From Candidatus Zhuqueibacterota bacterium (lineage in GTDB: Bacteria; Zhuqueibacterota; Zhuqueibacteria; Zhuqueibacterales; Geothermadaptataceae), in contig WFTM01000282.1 of NCBI GenBank assembly GCA_015485525.1, positions 1-35,443 on the forward strand: a stretch of 35,443 nt of DNA, written 5' to 3'. The stretch's first letter is position 1; each line of letters begins with the position of its first letter. This document shows, in pieces, positions 23,358 through 31,191 of this stretch. Under the pieces are notes generated by a model. The model saw nothing but the letters and a program-made list of their open reading frames with translations. It was not told the origin of the DNA and did not search any database. The position numbers and the translations under genes were made by a program.

Positions 23358-25502
23358 TCAGATATTAATTTTACTGACCAGTGCATTGAGCTGACGGGAG
23401 AGGTCTGTCAGGCTTTCTGCATGGTCCTTAGTCTTCGCAGCGCCACCGGAAGTCTCGTTGGCTGCCTGCGTGACCTGAGAGATGTTCTCAACGATAGACT
23501 CAGCACCTTTGGAGGCTTCCATAACGTTGCGGGAGATGTCGTTGCTGGTTGCTGCCTGCTCTTCCACCGCAGCCGCAATGGTATTGGAAATATCGTTGAT
23601 CTTGTTGATGATCTCAGCGACCGACTCGATTGCTTCAACCGAAGCCTGGCTGTCTTTCTGGATCTTCTCGATCTTCTGGGTGATGTCTTCTGTGGCCTTG
23701 GCGGTTTCCTTCGCAAGCTCCTTGACCTCGTTGGCGACGACGGCAAAGCCCTTGCCGGCTTCACCTGCCCGCGCCGCCTCGATGGTAGCATTCAACGCCA
23801 GCAGGTTGGTTTGCTGGGCGATTGAAGTAATCACCTTGATCACATTGCTGATCTCCTGAGAACTGACGCCGAGATTACCGATGATCTGGTTGGTATCGCG
23901 GGCCACGCTCACAGCCTCATCTGCAACATTGGCTGCTTCTGCAGCGCGCTGTGCCACTTCGCGAACACCGGTGTTCATCTCTTCGATAGAGGAAGCCACG
24001 CTCGAAATATTGCGGCTCACCTGCTCACTGGCGATGGAAACGTTGTTGGCCTGCACCGAGGTTTCTTCCGCATTGCCGGCCATCTGATTACTGATATTAA
24101 CCAGCTCATCCGAAGACGCGCTCAGCTCCAGGGCCGTTTTCTCGATCGATTCCTTGACAGCCAGGTTATCCGTTACTTCATACCACTCCAGAGTATTGCC
24201 GACATAGTCGCCATTCTGGCCATACATCGCCGTCACGTTCAGGCGGAATTTGAGATCACCGACGCTGATCACCGTATTGTAGGGCAGATTGTTCGGGTCA
24301 TCGAGCAGGCGGCGCTGATGTTCCGGATTTTTGTGAAACTGGTCGATGCTCGAGCCAATGAGTTTTTCCACATCAAAACCGGGATAAATCTGCCGGAAGG
24401 CCATCTCATGCTTGCGCAGCAGATTCTTCGTGGCCGGGTTCAAATAGGTGATATTATAATCACGATCCACCATCATGATCGGCGTGGTAATACCCTCAAC
24501 CGAAGAGAACAGCCGCGCTGTTTCTTTCTGCTGGCGGATCAGCTCGCCGATCTCCTCCCAATTGACCACATAACCGACGATAGCACCGCTGTCGTTGTAA
24601 ACAGCATTGATGTTGGTCTCCAAGGTGACATTACCAAAAGAAAAGCGCGCAGCATGCGGGAACGATGCCGGATTTTTAAGAATGCGTTCGACACGGTCCG
24701 GATCGCGGTGAAAACGATGAATCGAACCACCGATGATTTCATCGACAGTGACGTTAAAGACCTGCTTGATTTCATTCTCGATCGAACGCAGAGTTTTGAC
24801 CGCTTTATCGTTCGCATAGATCAGCTTGAAATCGAGATCACCGATAAAGACGTTGGTCTGCAGGGCATCCAGTGCAGCCTTGGACATGCCGAGCACAGTA
24901 TCAGTAGCCGGCTCCGCGGCAGCGCCTTTCATCGGCTTTCTCGCCTGTGCGGTGGCCTGTTCGCTGACGACCTGCACGCCGGCATCAGTTGGATTGCTGT
25001 TTCTTGTTGCCATATCATCGTTCTCCTTTGTATAAGCGTTCAGCATTGTTGTCGAAACGGTATTGAGAGCCTCACTCCAGGCAGCCTGCACTTCATCTGT
25101 CCAGAGCTCGCCCGCAAACTCCTGCATGGTTTCCAGCAATGTGTTGGTTACAATCGGATAGTGCTCCGGCAGCACACCATAGGCCTGGTGACGCTCTCCC
25201 ATTGCTGTCAAGGCCGGCACCAGCTTATCCGGCTTGCGCAGGTTATTGACCACCAGCACAAGCGACGCCAGCAGCTTTTTGCGCTGCTCTTCCGGCGTGG
25301 TGTTGGCAAACAGAGGCTTGACCTCGGGGTGGCGCGAAAACATATTTTCATAAAAACGCGCGACCAGCTGTTCTCCTTGCGGTGCCAGGGCATTAAAGGT
25401 TTTCTCGAGTAGCTCAACCTGTAACCCCAACGGATTCGGCTTCTTCTGCCGACTACGCGGCTTCCTCGCCGTGGTTTTCTTTCCTGTTTTGACTTCCGGC
25501 AT
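23358..25502 (-). CDS. Globin-PAS-PAS-methyl-accepting receptor (soluble)
   Basis: A 714-residue cytoplasmic chemoreceptor from ATG 25502 (AAGGAG 9 nt upstream; an ATG at 25529 is an alternative). After a basic tail come a flavohemoglobin-type globin (about 26-157: Tyr B10 Y51, Phe CD1 F65, Gln E7 Q73, proximal His H105), two PAS domains (about 205-320 and 325-445, both with the receptor-type F/H-R/K-DP/NP motif [10 protein letters not shown] / [10 protein letters not shown]), and an MCP signalling domain (450-714; tip [19 protein letters not shown] at about 562-580). There is no transmembrane helix, no HAMP and no C-terminal NWETF-type pentapeptide. It probably reports O2, NO or redox state to the adjacent CheA/CheW. 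It differs from HemAT, whose globin is of the protoglobin/GCS type. It overlaps the preceding globin gene by 50 nt. Confidence 0.9.
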   Translation of the reverse strand: MPEVKTGKKTTARKPRSRQKKPNPLGLQVELLEKTFNALAPQGEQLVARFYENMFSRHPEVKPLFANTTPEEQRKKLLASLVLVVNNLRKPDKLVPALTAMGERHQAYGVLPEHYPIVTNTLLETMQEFAGELWTDEVQAAWSEALNTVSTTMLNAYTKENDDMATRNSNPTDAGVQVVSEQATAQARKPMKGAAAEPATDTVLGMSKAALDALQTNVFIGDLDFKLIYANDKAVKTLRSIENEIKQVFNVTVDEIIGGSIHRFHRDPDRVERILKNPASFPHAARFSFGNVTLETNINAVYNDSGAIVGYVVNWEEIGELIRQQKETARLFSSVEGITTPIMMVDRDYNITYLNPATKNLLRKHEMAFRQIYPGFDVEKLIGSSIDQFHKNPEHQRRLLDDPNNLPYNTVISVGDLKFRLNVTAMYGQNGDYVGNTLEWYEVTDNLAVKESIEKTALELSASSDELVNISNQMAGNAEETSVQANNVSIASEQVSRNISSVASSIEEMNTGVREVAQRAAEAANVADEAVSVARDTNQIIGNLGVSSQEISNVIKVITSIAQQTNLLALNATIEAARAGEAGKGFAVVANEVKELAKETAKATEDITQKIEKIQKDSQASVEAIESVAEIINKINDISNTIAAAVEEQAATSNDISRNVMEASKGAESIVENISQVTQAANETSGGAAKTKDHAESLTDLSRQLNALVSKINI
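25011..25029 (-). promoter_or_regulatory. Internal ribosome site and ATG within the globin-MCP gene
   Basis: AAAGGAG (25023-25029) lies 9 nt before an in-frame ATG (25011-25013, Met164), exactly at the joint between the globin and the PAS-PAS-MCP part. Initiation here would give a 551-residue receptor without globin. It may be a relic of two separate genes that fused. Confidence 0.5.
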
Positions 25503-25989
25503 CGTGTGCTTCTCCTTGATGATAACCATTCAGCATTACCCTGGACGCTGCCTGCAAGGCTGCATTCCAGACGGATCGTATTTCGTTATTCCAGTTTTTG
25601 CCGCAAACCACCCCCATGGTATCCAGCAGTATGTCTATCGCAATCGGGTAGTGAACCGCAAGAGCGCCATAATGCTCATGCTTGCGGCCGAGCTCGAGTA
25701 GTGTAGGCACCAGGATATCTGGACGATCGAGATGCTTGACCAGATGAATCAGAGACTGCATGATCTTTGTCTGCATTTTTTTGCTGTGTTTGTTGACAAA
25801 CAGTCTCTCGACTTCAGGATATTGCGCAAAGAAACGTTCATAAAACCCCGGCACCAACTCGTCCTGTTTGCTCAGCAGCTCTTTCAGGTTCTCCAGAAGC
25901 AACTCTTTTCCCCGCGTGCCGATCTGCATGAATTTCCCCAGTTCCCCCGGGAAGCTGTTTGGTGTACTCTCCGGCGGCTGTGTCGTCAT
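25453..25989 (-). CDS. Single-domain globin (flavohemoglobin-type)
   Basis: Predicted 178 residues from ATG 25989. A TTG at 26088 would overlap the previous globin and add unrelated sequence. A 25-residue N-terminal extension precedes a globin fold at about 27-157. Key heme-pocket residues are present: Tyr B10 Y50 (GFYERFF), Phe CD1 F64 (ERLFVN), Gln E7 Q73 and proximal His H104 (GRKHEHYGA). The C-terminal 20 residues are polar and overlap the next start. No FAD/NAD reductase domain follows. The TyrB10/GlnE7 pair is typical of globins that hold O2 tightly or handle NO. It lies 5 nt after the preceding globin gene. Confidence 0.88.
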   Translation of the reverse strand: MTTQPPESTPNSFPGELGKFMQIGTRGKELLLENLKELLSKQDELVPGFYERFFAQYPEVERLFVNKHSKKMQTKIMQSLIHLVKHLDRPDILVPTLLELGRKHEHYGALAVHYPIAIDILLDTMGVVCGKNWNNEIRSVWNAALQAASRVMLNGYHQGEAHDAGSQNRKENHGEEAA

Positions 25990-25994
25990 ACTCT

Positions 25995-26423
25995 TTACCC
26001 TGTCTTTCCCCCCCGATATGCCATAATCATTATTTTTGCCCCATCCAGCAGGGCATGGTGCCACGCAGCCCTGACCTGTTCGTTCCAATAGCGGCCGCAG
26101 AAAACCGCAAGGACATCCAGCATCACCTCGATCATCTGGTTGTAATACACTGCCTTGACACCCATCTGCCCGTGCTGCCGGCCCAGGCGAGCAAGAGAGG
26201 TACGAAGCTTTTGAGGTTCACTGGCATATTTCACCACATTGACAAGCGCCCGTGCCATCTGCTTTTTCCGGGCATCAGCATTACCCTTCTTGAATAAGCC
26301 GGCATATTCCGGGTGGCGGCGGAAGAACTCTTCGTAAAAGGCATCAACCACATCGCTGAAATTATCTTCGATAACCGAAAAACTGTTTTGCAAGAGTCTC
26401 TCTTCATTGCTGCCCAGAAGCAT
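25995..26423 (-). CDS. Single-domain globin (flavohemoglobin-type)
   Basis: A 142-residue protein that is just the globin fold. It has Tyr B10 Y30 (AFYEEFF), Phe CD1 F44 (GLFKKG), Gln E7 Q55 and proximal His H84 (GRQHGQMGV), so heme binding is expected. It is the first of three consecutive globin domains in the cluster. The next two are at 25453-25989 and fused in the receptor. The three are clearly related but divergent in sequence, which points to old duplications. The gene lies 46 nt after cheW. It may deliver or buffer the gaseous ligand for the receptor, or act as a reporter itself. Confidence 0.9.
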   Translation of the reverse strand: MLLGSNEERLLQNSFSVIEDNFSDVVDAFYEEFFRRHPEYAGLFKKGNADARKKQMARALVNVVKYASEPQKLRTSLARLGRQHGQMGVKAVYYNQMIEVMLDVLAVFCGRYWNEQVRAAWHHALLDGAKIMIMAYRGGKTG

Positions 26424-26469
26424 GGTCTTCTCTCAGGCCTTTCTCAGCGGTTGCGGTTATCAGCAGACT

Positions 26470-26943
26470 TTACTCCTGCCGGTTATCGAGAATACGCTCG
26501 ACATCAAGCACCATGAGCAGCTCATCATCGAGCTTGCAGACGCCCTTGAGATACTCGATGTGGATGGATTTGATCGTCGGCGGCACCGGCGCCATCAAGT
26601 GCTTATCCACTTCGATGACATCACCGATTTCATCCACCAGCAAGCTCACTGTGCCATCACCGGTGTTGACCACCAGATTGTTGCTGTCCGTGCTCGCCGC
26701 ATCCGGGCGGTTCGTCAGCCGGCGGCCCAGGTCGATCGCTGTGACGATCTGGCCCCGCAGGTTGATCAGTCCGGATACATAGTCCGGAGCCAGCGGTACC
26801 GGTGTCATCTCCTGGCCGAGCAGAATTTCCTGCACACGCAGGACATCCACACCGAAAAATTCGCCTTCGAGGCGGAACGTGGCATATTGAATCTTGCCCT
26901 CATCCGTCTCAAACTGATATGTATCTTGCTCCAATCCTGTCAT
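26470..26943 (-). CDS. cheW: Chemotaxis coupling protein CheW
   Basis: Predicted 157 residues from ATG 26943, with GAGG 7 nt upstream. A GTG four codons earlier is weaker. The CheW fold is visible in YATFRLEGEFFGVDVLRVQEIL, VPLAPDYVSGLINLRGQIVTAIDLG and DDELLMVLDVERIL. It couples the MCP domain to CheA. It is placed directly between cheA and the globin genes (47 and 46 nt gaps). Confidence 0.95.
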   Translation of the reverse strand: MTGLEQDTYQFETDEGKIQYATFRLEGEFFGVDVLRVQEILLGQEMTPVPLAPDYVSGLINLRGQIVTAIDLGRRLTNRPDAASTDSNNLVVNTGDGTVSLLVDEIGDVIEVDKHLMAPVPPTIKSIHIEYLKGVCKLDDELLMVLDVERILDNRQE

Positions 26944-26990
26944 TTCAAACCTCACTGCTGTTCAATTTCCGGCGTCCATTGTCATCCCCA

Positions 26991-29792
26991 TCAGGCGGCT
27001 ACGGATTGCGCTTCCTCCAGCAGGCGCTGGATTGAGCTGAGAATCTCCTCGCGGTTCAGCTTGATCAGGTAATCATCGATGCCGATCTCCTGGCTGGCCT
27101 GGATCTTCTCCGGATCGTTCAGACTCGATACTGCGATGATCGGAATATGTCCGAATTTTTTGTTCGCCCTGATATTTCGTCCGAGCTCAAGCCCGTCCAT
27201 CTTCGGCATTTCGACATCCGTGATGATGAAATCGACATCCTCGGAGGATAGTTTTTCCAGGGCATCTTCGCCGTCCCGCGCTTCGACGACCTGATAACCG
27301 ACCGACTCCAGATAGGCCCGGTGTGTCGCGCGGATAAAATGGGAATCATCGACGACCAGAATACGCGGCCGGGTGCGGACGATGTCCTCACCCTTGCGGT
27401 TAAACCATTCCGGGAACTCTGCCTGTATGATCCTGAACGCATCGACGAGCAGGGTAATTTTGCCATCGATGATGATCGTGCCGAGGATACCGGTTTGCTG
27501 CAGGGCTGAACTGTTGACCTTCTCACTCGTTTCGATAACATCGAGAATCTCATTGACGACAAAGCCGACGTCATTATTGTCAACGGTAAACGTGAGTACG
27601 GAAATGGTCTCGCTCTGTGGCATCGGCCGGATAGGCAGGTGATTTTCCAGACGCAGAAGCGGCATGATCGTGCCGCGGTACTGGATCACTTCGCGGTTGC
27701 CAGCCTGCTCAACAGCCGAGGCAGGGAAGGTTTCCAGACGTGAAACCAGAGACAGGGGCAGAGCATATTGATCTTCATCTGCGACGGAGAAAAGCAGCAG
27801 CGTGTGGCTATACTCATCACTGAGGTCTGTGCCCTCCTTATGGTCAGCAAAAGACTGGTTCTTTTCCAGAGCCACGCGTGCCGTTTCAGCAAGGCCAACC
27901 ACATCGAGGATCAGCGCGACCTTGCCGTCGCCCATGACCGTGGCGCCGGCAAAACTGCCGATTTCCTTCAGGTGCTTGTCCAGCGGCTTGACGACGATCT
28001 CCTCTGTGTCGTGAATCAGGTCCACGACCAGGCCGAACTGGGTATCGTCAGCGCCGAGCACGACGATATTCACTGTGTCGCCGGGGGTATCGTCATCATC
28101 CTCGAGCTGCAGGATGTTTTTCAGCCGGATGATCGGCAACAGCTTGCCGCGCAGCCGGTAAATCTCCGCATCACCCATATTCTCGATGGCGTTGACGTCC
28201 TCGCCTTCGAGACTGACCAGCTCGAGCAGATTGATCTGCGGAATGGCAAAGCGTTGTGAGCCGGCGGTCACAACCAGGGCCGGAATAATTGCCAGGGTCA
28301 GAGGGATTTTGATCTTCACCGTCGTGCCCTTGCCCTGAGTACTGATGATCTCAACCGTGCCCCCGATTTTTTCGATATTGGTTTTGACCACATCCATCCC
28401 CACGCCGCGGCCGGAGATGTTCGTAACTTTTTCTGCTGTGGAAAACCCGGCGCGGAAAATCATGTTGATGGCGTCGCGGTCACTGAGATTCTTTGCCTGA
28501 TCAAAAGAGAGCAAGCCACGTTCGACCGCTTTGTTGCGAATCTTTTCCGGATCGATGCCTCGGCCATCATCGATAATTTCGATATTGACCTGTCCCCCTT
28601 CGTGATAGGCACGCAGAATGAGCGTGCCCTGAGCGTCTTTTTTCAGATTCGTGCGCGTTTCCGGGTCTTCCAGGCCATGATCGATGGCATTGCGCACCAG
28701 GTGTGTCAACGGGTCGCGAATTCCCTCGATGATAGTCTTGTCCAGCTCTGTCTCCTGCCCTTCGATTTTCAGGGCAACGCGTTTACCCGTATCACGGGCG
28801 ACATCGCGGACCACGCGCGGGAAGCGGTTGAACACATTGCCGATCGGCTGCATGCGTGTCTTCATCACGCTTTCCTGCAGTTCGCTGGTGACCAGGTTGA
28901 GGCGTTGCGTCGTGGCATGAAAGTTGGCGTTTTCCTGCGAGGTGGAAAACTGTACGATCTGATTGCGCGCCAGCACCAGTTCACCGACCAGGTTCATCAT
29001 CTTATCCAGCAAGCCGACATCGACCCGGATCGCTGACTCCGCCTTGTTCCACTTCGAGCCGACATCTGTTTTTTGCGTCGAACCGTTATTCTTTGCTTCT
29101 CCCTGCTGAGTCGGTGTTGTGTTCCCGGACTGAGGGGGGGCAGTGTCCGCGGCTGCGGCCGGCTGCTGGCCCGGTTTGGAGATGTTCTCTGTAAAAAGTC
29201 CCCAGCTGCCATCTTCGGCAACGATCTCCTCAGGCTGCGCGCCCGACGGTGCCCCCGCGTTGGGTTGGTTTTCCGGGAAAAGCCCCCAGCTGCCATCTTC
29301 AGCGACGATTTCATCCGGAACAGCGCCATCAGCGGCCGGTGCATTTTTCTTCGCATCTGCGGCCTGCTCAGTATCTGGTTGCTCTGTACGATCCGTGGCA
29401 GGTGCAGTCGCTTCCCTGGGCACAACCACAGGGGCCTGGGGACTTTCAATTTCCTCACCGGCATCGGTTTCATGCTCCTCGATCGCCTCATGGAGAACTT
29501 TCAGACGATCCAGTGAGTCGAGAAGAAAGGTGATAATATCCGCGGAAATCTCGATTTTACCATCCCGGATATCGGTGAGAATTTCTTCGGTCACATGGGC
29601 GATCTTTTCGAACTTTTTCATGCCGACCAAACCGGCATTCCCTTTCAATGTGTGGAATGCGCGAAAAATCTCGTCGAACAAAGCCTTATTGTCCGGCTCG
29701 TTCTCAAATTTCACAATCGCCTGATCGAGCAGGTCGATATAATCACGGCTCTCCTCGATAAAAATCTGAATCAGATCATCGTGCTGGCCCAT
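26991..29792 (-). CDS. cheA: Hybrid chemotaxis histidine kinase CheA (HPt-kinase-CheW-CheW-REC)
   Basis: A 933-residue protein from ATG 29792, with AAGGAG 6 nt upstream. Domains: HPt (1-105, phospho-His H47 in FRAFHTLKGNAG), a long Pro/Ala-rich linker (about 106-245) in place of a folded P2 domain, a dimerisation helix pair (about 250-315), a HATPase domain (about 330-495; N-box HLVRNAIDHGLEDPETR 364-380, G1 DDGRGI 408-413, G2 GRGVGMDVVK 461-470), a first CheW-like domain (about 497-640), a second CheW-like domain (about 660-798) and a C-terminal receiver (about 808-930; D815-D816, phosphoacceptor D859, K911). The linker has two copies of an EIVAEDGSWGLF motif. The built-in receiver suggests a phosphate sink or branch output, as in type-IV-pili-class or alternative-function CheAs. 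Confidence 0.95.
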   Translation of the reverse strand: MGQHDDLIQIFIEESRDYIDLLDQAIVKFENEPDNKALFDEIFRAFHTLKGNAGLVGMKKFEKIAHVTEEILTDIRDGKIEISADIITFLLDSLDRLKVLHEAIEEHETDAGEEIESPQAPVVVPREATAPATDRTEQPDTEQAADAKKNAPAADGAVPDEIVAEDGSWGLFPENQPNAGAPSGAQPEEIVAEDGSWGLFTENISKPGQQPAAAADTAPPQSGNTTPTQQGEAKNNGSTQKTDVGSKWNKAESAIRVDVGLLDKMMNLVGELVLARNQIVQFSTSQENANFHATTQRLNLVTSELQESVMKTRMQPIGNVFNRFPRVVRDVARDTGKRVALKIEGQETELDKTIIEGIRDPLTHLVRNAIDHGLEDPETRTNLKKDAQGTLILRAYHEGGQVNIEIIDDGRGIDPEKIRNKAVERGLLSFDQAKNLSDRDAINMIFRAGFSTAEKVTNISGRGVGMDVVKTNIEKIGGTVEIISTQGKGTTVKIKIPLTLAIIPALVVTAGSQRFAIPQINLLELVSLEGEDVNAIENMGDAEIYRLRGKLLPIIRLKNILQLEDDDDTPGDTVNIVVLGADDTQFGLVVDLIHDTEEIVVKPLDKHLKEIGSFAGATVMGDGKVALILDVVGLAETARVALEKNQSFADHKEGTDLSDEYSHTLLLFSVADEDQYALPLSLVSRLETFPASAVEQAGNREVIQYRGTIMPLLRLENHLPIRPMPQSETISVLTFTVDNNDVGFVVNEILDVIETSEKVNSSALQQTGILGTIIIDGKITLLVDAFRIIQAEFPEWFNRKGEDIVRTRPRILVVDDSHFIRATHRAYLESVGYQVVEARDGEDALEKLSSEDVDFIITDVEMPKMDGLELGRNIRANKKFGHIPIIAVSSLNDPEKIQASQEIGIDDYLIKLNREEILSSIQRLLEEAQSVAA
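29184..29315 (-). repeat. Direct repeat encoding a duplicated linker motif in CheA
   Basis: Residues 160-175 (DEIVAEDGSWGLFPEN) and 188-203 (EEIVAEDGSWGLFTEN) are encoded by 29268-29315 and 29184-29231, 84 nt apart. The eleven central residues are identical. The motif sits just after the HPt region, where P2 usually binds CheY. Confidence 0.75.
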
Positions 29793-29825
29793 CAACGTCT
29801 CCTTCTTTCCTTGAACAAAACAGGT

Positions 29826-30203
29826 CTAATTTGCGAGCTTCTTGACGACTTCGAGAATCTGCTCGGGCTGAAACGGCTTAACCAGCCATCCGGACGCACC
29901 CGCGGAACGGCCTTCCTGCTTCTTTGTATCCTGAGATTCCGTCGTCAAAACCAGAACCGGCGTATCTTTGAAACGACCTTGTTTGACATTGCGCGTAAAT
30001 GTGATGCCGTCCATAACCGGCATATTGACATCCGTGATGATCATCGAAACCTGATCACCCGAATTGGCGAGGTGCTCCAGTTTCGATAACCCGTCCGAGC
30101 CATCTGTTGCCAGAGCAACATCGTATCCGGCTTGTTTGAGGACGAATTCTACTGAAGAGCGTGTTGTCGCAGAGTCATCAACGACCAGGATTACTTTTCC
30201 CAT
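29826..30203 (-). CDS. CheY-type single-domain response regulator
   Basis: A 125-residue receiver: D9-D10, phosphoacceptor D58 in IITDVNMPVMDG, Thr at about 87-88 (LTTESQDTKKQEG) and K109 in LVKPF. The TTES..KKQEG region is the pattern of classical chemotaxis CheY proteins. It lies 33 nt upstream of cheA, so it is the more likely direct CheA partner. No flagellar motor gene is in the window. Confidence 0.93.
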   Translation of the reverse strand: MGKVILVVDDSATTRSSVEFVLKQAGYDVALATDGSDGLSKLEHLANSGDQVSMIITDVNMPVMDGITFTRNVKQGRFKDTPVLVLTTESQDTKKQEGRSAGASGWLVKPFQPEQILEVVKKLAN

Positions 30204-30282
30204 TTACCTACCCTACTGTTTTGAATGAGACCAACATAATCTGAAAAATTCATACTTCGTGAAATTTCTCAGTTACACCGCT

Positions 30283-30297
30283 GTGCGCGAGGCGCAC
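30283..30297. repeat. Short GC-rich hairpin upstream of cheY
   Basis: GTGCGC (30283-30288) and GCGCAC (30292-30297) form a 6-bp stem with a 3-nt loop in the 169-nt gap between the first STAS gene and cheY. No U-tract follows, so it may be a processing or stability element. Confidence 0.3.
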
Positions 30298-30372
30298 GTT
30301 TAGAATAAAGCGGGATATTCAGAACACTGCATCCACCTGACACTTCAGGCCATATCACCATCCGGCAACGGC

Positions 30373-30675
30373 TCAGGCAAGCTTGAACAGCTTGTCGAGA
30401 TGAATGGATTCAAACAGCGTTTTCAGGCTCTCGTGGATTCCTTCGATGCGAAACTCACGGTTCTGGGCATTCACCTTGCGATACAGCGAGATCAGCTTGC
30501 CGATTCCGGAACTGGTGATCGTCGGCACGTAAGTGAGATCGATGACCACTTGTTTTTCATTGGATTGCTGCAAGCGCGCGAATGCTTCCTTCAGCGATGA
30601 GGCATCAGAGTCTGCTATGGGGCCGACAAGTTTGGCACGAATCGCGTCGCCGGCATTTGTGATCGTCACATCCAT
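30373..30675 (-). CDS. STAS-domain protein (anti-sigma-factor-antagonist type)
   Basis: A 100-residue protein that is a single STAS domain. The switch site is DLTYVPTITSSGIG: S55 corresponds to the Ser phosphorylated in SpoIIAA and RsbV, with S56 next to it. The usual Asp before it is Thr. The C-terminal helix ends ESIHLDKLFKLA, as in RsbV-like proteins. In partner switching the unphosphorylated form binds an RsbW-type HATPase. Two such HATPases are encoded at the far end of the same cluster. The gene is 110 nt downstream of a second STAS gene. Confidence 0.88.
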   Translation of the reverse strand: MDVTITNAGDAIRAKLVGPIADSDASSLKEAFARLQQSNEKQVVIDLTYVPTITSSGIGKLISLYRKVNAQNREFRIEGIHESLKTLFESIHLDKLFKLA

Positions 30676-30785
30676 CTTATCTTCCTTCCATTATTTTCAT
30701 TTACCCCGATTCTGCATGAATTAACGCTTCGAAAAAGGACAGCAGGCTGGCCGTTTTTTATATTTGGCCATACCATCCCCCCTTA

Positions 30786-31112
30786 TCAGATTACTGGTAT
30801 CGTCGCTTTCTTCTTAATTTTAACCAGCTTATCGAAGTGAATCGACAACAGCAGTGCGTACAGGGAATCATGGACCCCGTGCACTTCGAGAGTTTTGTGC
30901 TGGTCTTTCAGCAGCCGCTGGTACTTCATGATAACGCCCAAACCTGCGCTGCAGATATTGGGAACATACTCCAGGGCCAGGGCGACCTTTCTGACCTTCT
31001 GACCGAGTACTTCACGAAACGCTGTCTCCAGTTTCGCGATTTCCCCATCATTGACCGATCCACTGAGCATGATATAGGCATACTCATCTGTGCTCACCGT
31101 TGAAATTTCCAT
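30786..31112 (-). CDS. STAS-domain protein (second copy)
   Basis: From ATG 31112 the protein is 108 residues. A GTG two codons upstream has GGAG at better spacing and may be the true start. The STAS fold is visible in YAYIMLSGSVNDGEIAKLE, ALALEYVPNICSAGLGVIMKYQRLL and LYALLLSIHFDKLVKI. The likely phospho-Ser is S55 in ICSAG, but the neighbouring Ser found in the first copy is Ala here. The strand before it is LALEYV, without the usual Asp. It is a divergent paralogue of the STAS protein encoded at 30373-30675 and may have a different kinase preference. Confidence 0.85.
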   Translation of the reverse strand: MEISTVSTDEYAYIMLSGSVNDGEIAKLETAFREVLGQKVRKVALALEYVPNICSAGLGVIMKYQRLLKDQHKTLEVHGVHDSLYALLLSIHFDKLVKIKKKATIPVI

Positions 31113-31191
31113 ATACACTCTACTCCGATCTTAGCCACTAACTCCGATCACGCTTGCATTATCGACCTGTAGCGGACGATGTTGGAGCTGA

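Noticed and set aside
24318-25412. Long plus-strand open frame (364 codons) opposite the globin-receptor gene
   Set aside because: It is antisense to a well-supported gene, has no ribosome site and resembles no protein. It arises from the codon bias of the true frame.
23358-25502. Classifying the receptor as a HemAT-type globin-coupled sensor
   Set aside because: The globin part has the flavohemoglobin-like FYE..FxxxPE, GlnE7 and G-x-x-H-x-x-Y/M-G pattern, not the GCS/protoglobin pattern.
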